From contig JAUYDB010000152.1 in assembly GCA_030691985.1 (NCBI GenBank), positions 1 to 12,149 of the forward strand: 12,149 bases of DNA, in the 5' to 3' direction. Of the stretch, positions 7,190 through 12,149 are shown one piece after another. Under the pieces are notes generated by a model. It was not told the DNA's origin. It was given only the letters and a program-made list of their open reading frames with translations, and did no database searches. Positions within the stretch are counted from its first letter, which is position 1; every line of letters starts with the position of its first letter. The position numbers and the translations under genes are program-made. This stretch comes from Candidatus Omnitrophota bacterium. Its GTDB lineage: Bacteria > Omnitrophota > Gorgyraeia > 2-01-FULL-45-10.

Positions 7190-7224
7190 ACGGATAACGG
7201 ACGACGGGTGACGTATAACGAAAC
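7190..7224. repeat. Second, degenerate heptamer array (ACGGATA type) before serS
   Basis: Five successive 7-nt blocks each begin with ACG: ACGGATA, ACGGACG, ACGGGTG, ACGTATA and ACGAAAC. The array ends 20 nt before the serS ATG, just upstream of its Shine-Dalgarno sequence, so it sits in the serS leader. No T-box or other tRNA-sensing leader is visible in 7063-7244. Confidence 0.55.
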
Positions 7225-7244
7225 TTGCTATAGCGAGGCGACAC

Positions 7245-8531
7245 ATGCTTGACATCAAATTCATACGGGACAACAAAGACATAGTCAAAGAGGCGATCAA
7301 GAACAGGAATCTGAAGCTTGACATAGATGAATTTCTTAAGCTCGACGAAGAGCGCAGGAAACTTCTCATTGAGGTAGAGGCGCTTAAGGCCGAGAGGAAT
7401 AAGGCCAATGACGAAATAAGCGCTATTATGAAGGCAAAAAAGAACCCGAAGGATATTATTGACAAAATGAAGGTAGTTTCCCAAAAAATAGCCAATTTTG
7501 ATATAAAAATGGAGGAAATTGACCAAAAAATAACCAAATTTATCTACATAATCCCAAATATACCCGATAAGTCCGTGCCAATTGGAGGCCCTGAAACTAA
7601 CAAAATCATCAAATCCTGGGGTAAAACGCCCGCTTTTGACTTTAATCCCAGAAGCCATATTGAACTTGCGGAGCTTCTCGGTATAATCAGCTTTGGTATT
7701 GCATCCAAGATAAGCGGTTCAAACTTTGTATTGTACATGGGCCTTGGCGCGAGGCTCGAGCGCGCGCTCATAAATTTTATGCTCGACCTTCATACGAAGA
7801 AACACGGCTATAAGGAAGTCTTCCCGCCTTTTCTGGTAAACAGGCGCAGCATGACGGGAACGGGCCAACTGCCTAAATTAGAAGAAGACATGTACCGCCT
7901 GAAAGACGACGACCTCTTCCTGATACCGACAGCGGAAGTTCCCCTTACGAACATACACGCAAACGAGGTGCTGGAGGAAGAAAACCTGCCCATATATTAC
8001 ACCGCATATACGGCGTGTTTCAGGCGGGAGGCCGGCTCTTACGGGAAGGATACGAAAGGGCTCATAAGAGTCCACCAGTTCGACAAGGTCGAGCTTGTCA
8101 AATTCGTCAAACCGCAGGACTCTTTCGATGAATTGGAAAAACTCCTGAATGACGCCGAAGATGTTCTGCAGGCGCTGGAGCTGCCGTATCGGATCCTTCT
8201 TCTCGCCACGGGCGACATATCGTTTGCCGCCGCCAAGTGCTACGACATCGAGCTTTACGCGCCGGGACAGGACGCGTATCTTGAGGTATCAAGCTGTTCG
8301 AATTTCACGGACTTCCAGGCGAGGCGCGCCAATATTAGGTTTAAGCGGAAACCGACAACCGAAAACCCGCAACCAAAGCCCGAATATGTCCATACGTTGA
8401 ACGGCTCAGGCGTGGCGCTTGCGCGCCTCGTAGTCGCGCTATTAGAAAATTACCAGAATAAAGACGGTAGCGTAAGGGTGCCGAAGGCGCTCATTCCATA
8501 CATGGACGGCGTAGAGGTGATAAGGCCCTAA
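7245..8531 (+). CDS. serS: Serine--tRNA ligase (SerRS)
   Basis: Class II aminoacyl-tRNA synthetase that charges tRNA-Ser (and tRNA-Sec where present) with serine, in the cytoplasm. 428 aa, the usual bacterial length. Residues 1-~110 form the tRNA-binding N-terminal arm with a long Lys/Glu-rich coiled coil (about 30-100). The catalytic domain follows: motif 1 around 185-210 (KHGYKEVFPPF, then TGTGQLPK), the TAEVPL serine-site signature at 229-234, motif 2 with CFRREAGSYG (258-267) and GLIRVHQFDKVEL, and motif 3 NGSGVALARLVVALLENYQ (386-404) with the class II arginine. GAGG at 7235-7238, six nt before ATG 7245, fixes the start. A Pro/Thr-rich patch KPTTENPQPKP (369-379) before the conserved EYVHTLNGSG looks longer than usual and coincides with a heptamer-like DNA tract. 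The next gene starts immediately after the stop codon. An intact tRNA-Ser lies 2.3 kb downstream. Confidence 0.97.
   Translation: MLDIKFIRDNKDIVKEAIKNRNLKLDIDEFLKLDEERRKLLIEVEALKAERNKANDEISAIMKAKKNPKDIIDKMKVVSQKIANFDIKMEEIDQKITKFIYIIPNIPDKSVPIGGPETNKIIKSWGKTPAFDFNPRSHIELAELLGIISFGIASKISGSNFVLYMGLGARLERALINFMLDLHTKKHGYKEVFPPFLVNRRSMTGTGQLPKLEEDMYRLKDDDLFLIPTAEVPLTNIHANEVLEEENLPIYYTAYTACFRREAGSYGKDTKGLIRVHQFDKVELVKFVKPQDSFDELEKLLNDAEDVLQALELPYRILLLATGDISFAAAKCYDIELYAPGQDAYLEVSSCSNFTDFQARRANIRFKRKPTTENPQPKPEYVHTLNGSGVALARLVVALLENYQNKDGSVRVPKALIPYMDGVEVIRP
8351..8378. repeat. Heptamer-like tract inside serS
   Basis: Four degenerate 7-nt blocks, each beginning AC: ACCGACA, ACCGAAA, ACCCGCA, ACCAAAG. 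They encode the Pro/Thr/Asn/Gln-rich patch in SerRS just before motif 3. It resembles the intergenic heptamer arrays upstream in period only, not in sequence. Four imperfect units could be chance, so confidence is modest. Confidence 0.35.
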
Positions 8532-9188
8532 ATGATAAAACTTATACTGAAATTTTTGGCGGGAGTCCTCTCCGTCCCGATAGCTTTCGCCGTGACGATG
8601 GCGTTCTACAATAACATACTTATGATAAAAGAACTCTCCGGCAGCCTCGATCTCTTCCTGTGGGGCATAGCAAGCTACGTCGTCCTGCACCTGTTATTCT
8701 ATAAGCCGACATATCTTTATTGTCTTGGGCATGAGGCGGTCCACGCCGGCATGGCGTGGGTCTTCGGCGGGAAGATAAAGTCTTTCAAGGTATCGGAGGA
8801 GGGCGGCAGCGTCGCTACGGATAAGTCGAACATTGTCATAGAGCTGAGCCCGTATTTCATTCCGATATACGCCATAGTCATATCTGTAATATATTTTGTC
8901 GTCTCGTCCTCTTACAATATAAACAGCTCGCTATTCGTATTTCTGATAGGGTTTACGCTCGCCCTGCATATGGTCTCGACCATAGAGGTCATGAAGATAC
9001 GCCAGCCGGATATCATGAAGTCGGGATATTTCTTTTCGATCACCATGGTATATATCCTGAACATAGCGGTGATATCGGTCATGTTCAGCCTTCTCTTCCC
9101 GGCCTTCTCGCTTAAGAAATTCTTCCTCGACAGCTGGCTTACGTCGAAACAGGCATATGTAGCGGTTGTGAGGCAGTTGTTCTTTTGA
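8532..9188 (+). CDS. Membrane zinc metalloprotease-like protein (M50/site-2-protease-like)
   Basis: 218-aa polytopic inner-membrane protein. The zinc-binding motif HEAVH (residues 67-71; HExxH) sits in YCLGHEAVHAGMAWVFGGKI, matching the GHExxH...GG pattern of M50-type intramembrane proteases. Asp160 in RQPDIMKSG is a candidate third metal ligand. Hydrophobic segments lie near residues 4-26, 40-58, 101-125, 133-152 and 167-192. Known M50 proteases cut membrane-bound regulators; the substrate here is unknown. No PDZ domain is present, which suits the small M50B-like forms. The ATG follows the serS stop with zero spacing, and the serS end contains GAGGTGATAAGG, which can serve as its ribosome binding site, so it is likely translated with serS. 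The downstream SPFH protein is a plausible membrane partner. Family call is good; proteolytic activity is inferred. Confidence 0.75.
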   Translation: MIKLILKFLAGVLSVPIAFAVTMAFYNNILMIKELSGSLDLFLWGIASYVVLHLLFYKPTYLYCLGHEAVHAGMAWVFGGKIKSFKVSEEGGSVATDKSNIVIELSPYFIPIYAIVISVIYFVVSSSYNINSSLFVFLIGFTLALHMVSTIEVMKIRQPDIMKSGYFFSITMVYILNIAVISVMFSLLFPAFSLKKFFLDSWLTSKQAYVAVVRQLFF

Positions 9189-9266
9189 TTTGCAATTACA
9201 AACAGAGTTGACTTCACCAAACGCGGCCATTTTCGAGTTAACCTGCAACAACAGAAAGGGGTAGAC

Positions 9267-10136
9267 ATGACAACGATCGTTATTAATATTGTGCTGTTGG
9301 CGGTGGTAGTCATATTTTTTGCCGGGATCAGGATCGTGAGGCCCACCCACAGGGCATTGATCGAAAGGCTGGGTAAATATAACCGTTTCGCGATGGCGGG
9401 ATTTCACTGGATCATCCCGTTCATCGAACGGTTGTATCTGGTGAATGTCACGGAACAGATGGTGGATGCCGAGCCGCAGGAGATAATCACCAATGATAAT
9501 CTGAACGCCCGCGTTGATGCCCAGGTTTATTTCAAGGTCACATCCAACGAGGAGCAGGTGAAGAATTCGCAGTATAATGTGAATAATTACAAATGGCAGA
9601 TTGTCAATCTCGCCAGGACGACGCTAAGGAACATCATCGGTACGCTGACTCTGAAATCGGCGAACAGCGAAAGGGGCAAGATAAACAGCGAATTACACAA
9701 GACGCTCTGCGAAGAGACAGGGCAATGGGGCATCGAGATCGTGCGCACGGAGCTGAAAGAGATCGATCCGCCCAAAGACGTCCAGGAGACGATGAATAAG
9801 GTCGTGAAGGCGGAGAACGAAAAGATAGCCGCTGTGGATTTCGCGACCGCGACCGAAACGGTCGCGGACGGGGCAAGGAGGGCGGAGATAAAAAAGGCGG
9901 ACGGCGTAAAACAGGCCAAGGTGCTGGAGGCGCAGGGAGAGGCCGAGGCCATACGGTTAGTGAACGAATCCGCGGAGAAATATTTTATCGGCAACGCGCA
10001 GCTCTTACGGAAACTTCAGGCGCTTGAAACCGCGCTTATGCACAACACCAAGATAGTCGTTCCCTCCGGCACCGACCTGATAAACATCATCGGAGAGATG
10101 GTCGGAGCGATCCCCATAAAGAGCGATAAAAAGTAA
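9267..10136 (+). CDS. SPFH/Band 7 domain protein (stomatin/prohibitin-like)
   Basis: 289-aa membrane-anchored scaffold protein of the SPFH family, which oligomerises at the inner membrane and often controls membrane proteases or lipid microdomains. Residues 4-20 form one N-terminal transmembrane segment. The SPFH domain follows from about 22, with RPTHRALIERLGKYNR and then NARVDAQVYFKV, and TELKEIDPPKDVQETMNKVV near 161-180. A charged Ala/Glu/Lys-rich helix at about 180-250 (including KVLEAQGEAEAIRL) is the typical coiled-coil stalk. AAGGGG at 9256-9261 is a strong ribosome binding site five nt before ATG 9267. A 78-nt gap separates it from the M50-like gene; a TTGACT at 9209 has no good -10 partner. 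The usual NfeD partner is absent; the neighbouring metalloprotease may take a partner role (inference). Confidence 0.88.
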   Translation: MTTIVINIVLLAVVVIFFAGIRIVRPTHRALIERLGKYNRFAMAGFHWIIPFIERLYLVNVTEQMVDAEPQEIITNDNLNARVDAQVYFKVTSNEEQVKNSQYNVNNYKWQIVNLARTTLRNIIGTLTLKSANSERGKINSELHKTLCEETGQWGIEIVRTELKEIDPPKDVQETMNKVVKAENEKIAAVDFATATETVADGARRAEIKKADGVKQAKVLEAQGEAEAIRLVNESAEKYFIGNAQLLRKLQALETALMHNTKIVVPSGTDLINIIGEMVGAIPIKSDKK

Positions 10137-10151
10137 ACGAAGAAGAGCTAA

Positions 10152-10697
10152 ATGAGAAAGCCCATTCAGTTATCGATCGCCTATAGGCTCCTGAATCCGG
10201 GGCCGCTTGTCCTGGTCAGCTCATTATTCAATAAAAGGGCGGGCCTTACCCCCATAGCATGGCACATGCCGGTCTCGGATGACCCGCCGATAATAGCCCT
10301 TGAGATATGGGAGGGCCATTTCATATATAAGGCCATCCTCCAGACGGGAGATTTTACGGTCAACATTCCGTCCAGCGGCATGGCCGCAACGATACGCCTT
10401 TTAGGGAGCGTTTCCGGCCGAAAGGCGGATAAATTTAAAAAATACGGCCTGGCCAAAGAGCCGGGGAAAAAAGTCAAATCCCCCCGCTTCAAATCCGCCA
10501 TAGGCGTTATCGAGTGCAAATTGCGAAGAGAGGACTCCATCCTCAGGAAATACAACATAATCCTCGGCGACATCGTCTATGCCGAAGCCGAAGAAAAGAT
10601 CTTCACCGACAGATGGACCCCGGAAAAGAATGGCCCGAGGATATTACAGCACCTGGGCGGCAAAATATTCTGCGTGCCGGACACAAAGATAATTTAG
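10152..10697 (+). CDS. Flavin reductase-like (flavoredoxin-type) FMN-binding protein
   Basis: 181-aa soluble protein of the flavin-reductase-like split-barrel family, whose members bind FMN and transfer electrons between pyridine nucleotides or ferredoxins and flavin. The family pattern is seen in LTPIAWHMPVSDDPPIIAL (residues 32-50), then GDFTVNIPSSGMA (66-78, the usual F-x-V-N-x-P-S core) and SGRKADKF (88-95), with AIGVIECKL (116-124) in the second half of the barrel. ATG 10152 comes 15 nt after the SPFH stop and has GAAGAG four nt upstream, so both genes probably share a transcript. The gene ends one base before a broken tRNA-Ser copy. The electron donor and acceptor cannot be told from sequence, and no partner redox gene lies in the window. 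Confidence 0.8.
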   Translation: MRKPIQLSIAYRLLNPGPLVLVSSLFNKRAGLTPIAWHMPVSDDPPIIALEIWEGHFIYKAILQTGDFTVNIPSSGMAATIRLLGSVSGRKADKFKKYGLAKEPGKKVKSPRFKSAIGVIECKLRREDSILRKYNIILGDIVYAEAEEKIFTDRWTPEKNGPRILQHLGGKIFCVPDTKII

Positions 10698-10698
10698 C

Positions 10699-10844
10699 GG
10701 AGGAGTGGCAGAGTGGTCGATCGCGGCGGTCTTGTCCCGCCAAAGCATATCTTAAGAGACTCCATTTTAATAGGTGTTTGGCGGGATCCCGCCGACACAT
10801 ATTAAAAGACCGTCTATCAAGATACAGTCGGCGGGAAAAACCGT
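10699..10844 (+). pseudogene. Broken tRNA-Ser(UGA) copy, interrupted in the anticodon loop
   Basis: Positions 10699-10718 match the first 20 nt of the intact tRNA-Ser at 18 of 20 (acceptor GGAGGAG, T8, D arm). The anticodon stem GCGGT (10726-10730) and loop start CTTG (10731-10734) are followed by a 102-nt element (10735-10836). Directly after it come AAA and ACCGT (10840-10844). Removing the element gives GCGGT-CTTGAAA-ACCGT, a standard tRNA-Ser anticodon arm with anticodon TGA (one G-U pair). So the insertion lies between anticodon bases 35 and 36. Variable arm, T arm and 3' acceptor strand are missing; only about 10 nt remain before the intact tRNA begins, so it cannot make a normal tRNA. 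The rejoined arm is direct sequence observation; insertion as the cause is inference. Confidence 0.75.
10735..10836. mobile_element. 102-nt twin-hairpin element with TCCCGCC inverted ends
   Basis: Two adjoining hairpins, A (10735-10786) and B (10787-10836), each with perfect 10-bp arms: TCCCGCCAAA with TTTGGCGGGA, and TCCCGCCGAC with GTCGGCGGGA. Their loops begin alike (GCATATCTTAAGAGAC against ACATATTAAAAGAC), so A and B are diverged tandem copies of one ~51-nt unit. The whole element has TCCCGCC/GGCGGGA ends. It encodes nothing. It resembles a miniature non-autonomous or REP-type element; no transposase is nearby. Confidence 0.75.
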
Positions 10845-10854
10845 CTGAGTTTGT

Positions 10855-10944
10855 GGAGGAGTGGCTGAGTGGTTGAAAGCGACCGCCTTGAAAGCGGTTG
10901 TCCACGCAAGTGGACCGTGGGTTCGAATCCTACCTCCTCCGCCA
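10855..10944 (+). tRNA. tRNA-Ser (anticodon TGA)
   Basis: Complete 90-nt class II tRNA. Acceptor GGAGGAG (10855-10861) pairs with CTCCTCC (10934-10940), discriminator G10941, CCA encoded at 10942-10944. Anticodon stem ACCGC/GCGGT (10882-10886, 10894-10898) closes loop CTTGAAA with anticodon TGA (10889-10891), reading UCN codons. The long variable arm GTCCAC-gcaa-GTGGAC is typical of serine tRNA. T stem GTGGG/CCTAC (one G-U) holds loop TTCGAAT. The 3' end overlaps the last codons of the oppositely oriented recombinase gene. Confidence 0.97.
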
Positions 10945-12147
10945 ACAATACCAATTCGAACCCTTGTGCTCATCGTCCAATAGCGCAAGGGTTTGAATTT
11001 TGGTATGGGCGACATAATACGGCCTAAACCCACCGTCATTGCGAGGGGCCGAAGGCCCCGAAGCAATCTCAGGCCCTTCAATAATATCTTTCGGCCTCAA
11101 TTCCTTCTCCACTACTGGTTCCAGGTACGTATCCCCAAGAAGTTCCTTAAGGGCCAAGGCAGAGGTGACAGTATTCTTATTGAGCGTTTCCCGCAGGCGC
11201 TCTAGCCTGTGGCTGATCCATTCCTTCGGCGGCGCCTTGAAGGAATCCTTCTTCTGAAATTCAAGCGACCCCATCTCCACTTTTAACTCCTCACTTTTTG
11301 CTTCAGCCTCTCTTAGCGCATCCGATACCGCCTTCGAAAAGTTACCCACCTTAACGTAATCAAGATAATGCCTTATTTCCGACGCAAGTCTTTCGTGTTG
11401 CAACCTCTTCTTTTTTAGCTCTTCCGGCACGCCATTCAGGTTCTTAGAGATCAGCGCCTCTACTTTTTTATAGATATATTCAAGATTTTCAACGGTTAAT
11501 ATCTTATTTTGTAGGTCAGATATTATTATTTCCTCGACGCGCCGTCTTGGAACCAAAAGGCGGTTATTGCAACTCTTCCTACCCCCGTTATAACACCCGT
11601 AATATCCGCCTCCTTTTCCGCTCATTAGCACTATGGCGCCACCGCATGTTTTGCATCTAAGAAGACCGGCGAACAAGTGGGTGGGGTGCGTGTGCACATA
11701 GCTTCTTTGAGTCGTGCCGGTGGTTTTTAGCTCTCTTTTAACAGGCCACGCCCTGTCGACCTCTTTCCATCGTTTTTGTGCCTTTTCCCACGTTTCTTTA
11801 TCGATTATAATAAGATCTTCCCTGAAAGAACTGATCGCCTCGCTCTCAGGCCTGGGTACTTTTTTAAGTTTTCCGCTGATTGGGTCCCGGACATTCTTTC
11901 CTCTTCTCCATATCCATTGTCCTACGTACTTCTCATTTCTCAATATTTTACTTAAGGTAGACACATTCCATCCGCCAATAAGCCCTCGCTTGGTTGGGAT
12001 CTTGTCCTCGTTCAAGGAACCCGCTATCTTTGCAATGCTCTTCCCATCGACAAATTCCTTATAGGCCCTCTTTACGATATCGGCCTCTTCCGGATTTATC
12101 TTATGAACCATGCCATCGTATTTCGGTTTTCCTTTTCTGTTTAATTT
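10930..12147 (-). CDS. Large serine recombinase, C-terminal part (N-terminal catalytic domain outside the window)
   Basis: DNA recombinase of the large serine family used by integrative elements for integration and excision. The frame is open through the right edge, so the ATG at 12111 is internal and the catalytic resolvase domain lies beyond the window. Seen in order (residues counted from 12111): recombinase DNA-binding domain about 1-70 (EEADIVKRAYKEF, then IPTKRGL and NEKYVGQWIWRR), a zinc ribbon with Cys153, Cys156, Cys173 and Cys181 (CKTC ... GCYNGGRKSC), a charged coiled coil about 230-285, and a short tail. Residues 348-360 are encoded by a palindromic repeat. The tail PYYVAHTKIQTLALLDD looks like a genuine conserved end. 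The last residues, WRRR, come from the CCA and acceptor stem of tRNA-Ser read backwards, and the TAG stop is in its T arm. This placement points to tRNA-Ser as the attachment site, with the element extending to the right. Confidence 0.88.
   Translation of the reverse strand, partial: KLNRKGKPKYDGMVHKINPEEADIVKRAYKEFVDGKSIAKIAGSLNEDKIPTKRGLIGGWNVSTLSKILRNEKYVGQWIWRRGKNVRDPISGKLKKVPRPESEAISSFREDLIIIDKETWEKAQKRWKEVDRAWPVKRELKTTGTTQRSYVHTHPTHLFAGLLRCKTCGGAIVLMSGKGGGYYGCYNGGRKSCNNRLLVPRRRVEEIIISDLQNKILTVENLEYIYKKVEALISKNLNGVPEELKKKRLQHERLASEIRHYLDYVKVGNFSKAVSDALREAEAKSEELKVEMGSLEFQKKDSFKAPPKEWISHRLERLRETLNKNTVTSALALKELLGDTYLEPVVEKELRPKDIIEGPEIASGPSAPRNDGGFRPYYVAHTKIQTLALLDDEHKGSNWYCWRRR
10948..11006. 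repeat. Imperfect 59-bp palindrome just past tRNA-Ser, inside the recombinase 3' end
   Basis: The left arm (10948-10969, beginning ATACCAATTCGAACCC) and right arm (10983-11006, ending GGGTTTGAATTTTGGTAT) pair over most of their length, with two mismatches and a 2-nt bulge; the central 13 nt are unpaired. Both arms carry GGGTTYGAAT, also present in the T arm of the tRNA (10919-10928). Without a T-tract it is not a classical terminator. It could be a recombinase binding or attachment site, which is inference. Confidence 0.5.
11034..11070. repeat. CATTGCGAGG-type palindromic repeat in frame within the recombinase gene
   Basis: The 37-nt segment has nested arms: ATTGC (11038-11042) with GCAAT (11063-11067), and GGGGCC (11045-11050) with GGCCCC (11054-11059). 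Repeats beginning CGTCATTGCGAG and ending GAAGCAATCTC are familiar dispersed elements of many bacterial genomes. Here it is read in frame as recombinase residues 348-360 (EIASGPSAPRNDG), in the linker between the coiled-coil domain and the conserved tail. Confidence 0.75.
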
Positions 12148-12149
12148 CA

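Noticed and set aside
7129..7224. CRISPR array
   Set aside because: Units are 7 nt with no spacers; these are simple tandem heptamers.
7063..7244. T-box or other tRNA-responsive leader before serS
   Set aside because: No T-box consensus, specifier loop or terminator/antiterminator pair is visible; the gap is filled by the duplication and heptamer arrays.
7052..7658. Minus-strand reading frames of 161 and 177 codons before and over serS
   Set aside because: They are shadows of serS, prolonged through the heptamer arrays because a 7-nt repeat stays open in all frames. Composition is low-complexity and no family is recognisable.
10699..10760. Reading the first tRNA-like segment as a different tRNA with anticodon TTG, using stem GGCGG/CCGCC and loop TCTTGTC
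   Set aside because: Position 33 would be C instead of T, no T arm or 3' acceptor follows, and the CCGCC strand belongs to the twin-hairpin element. The interrupted tRNA-Ser reading explains the sequence on both sides.
10735..10836. Group I or archaeal-type tRNA intron in the anticodon loop
   Set aside because: At 102 nt it is too small for a group I intron and shows no catalytic core. There is no canonical bulge-helix-bulge, and the downstream half of the tRNA is missing, so splicing could not give a tRNA.
10767..11081. Minus-strand frame of 104 codons across the tRNA
   Set aside because: It is the complement of tRNA-Ser and the palindromic repeats, a common spurious translation.
12109..12111. 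ATG at 12111 as the true start of the recombinase
   Set aside because: The frame stays open to the right edge with residues that fit the recombinase domain, and the catalytic domain would otherwise be missing.

Overview
The window looks like a stretch of bacterial chromosome of roughly even G+C content, probably from an uncultivated lineage. The mix of a fused YD-repeat glycosidase, archease plus RtcB, and many short palindromic repeats reminded me of Omnitrophota-like metagenomic genomes, but that is an impression and not a demonstrated assignment. Nearly all genes lie on the + strand; only the recombinase at the right edge is on the - strand. No gene-free stretch exceeds about 185 nt.

Layout. 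Positions 2-1261 hold the C-terminal part of a DinG/XPD-type helicase. An extended -10 promoter overlaps its stop codon and precedes a secreted protein (1269-3407) in which a clan GH-A glycoside hydrolase domain sits between YD/RHS-like repeats. A long perfect hairpin repeat follows. Next comes an RNA-ligation module: archease (3546-3962) and RtcB (4084-7062). The rtcB gene carries a 508-residue intein with a LAGLIDADG-type endonuclease domain (4312-5835). The region after rtcB holds a duplicated copy of the rtcB 3' end and two heptamer tandem arrays. Then follow serS (7245-8531), a membrane M50-like metalloprotease, an SPFH/stomatin-like protein and a flavin-reductase-like protein.

The right end (10698-12149) is the most unusual part. 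An intact tRNA-Ser(UGA) gene with encoded CCA (10855-10944) is preceded by the 5' part of a second tRNA-Ser(UGA). That copy is interrupted exactly in its anticodon loop by a 102-nt element made of two tandem, homologous hairpins. On the - strand a serine recombinase runs in from beyond the right edge and ends inside the T arm of the intact tRNA gene, so the tRNA CCA end and part of the acceptor stem encode its last residues. This marks a likely boundary of an integrated element. The recombinase also carries an in-frame palindromic repeat.

How it fits together: archease is the known activator of RtcB, which here must first splice out its intein. SerRS charges the tRNA-Ser encoded 2.3 kb downstream. 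Six different short-repeat types (GGGGAC hairpin, CCCTCTCCCCC hairpin, GAGCGAAGCCGAAGGG unit, heptamer arrays, TCCCGCC twin hairpins, CATTGCGAGG palindrome) occupy gene junctions or have entered coding sequence, so the dominant theme is small-repeat colonisation of gene ends, tRNA genes and reading frames.
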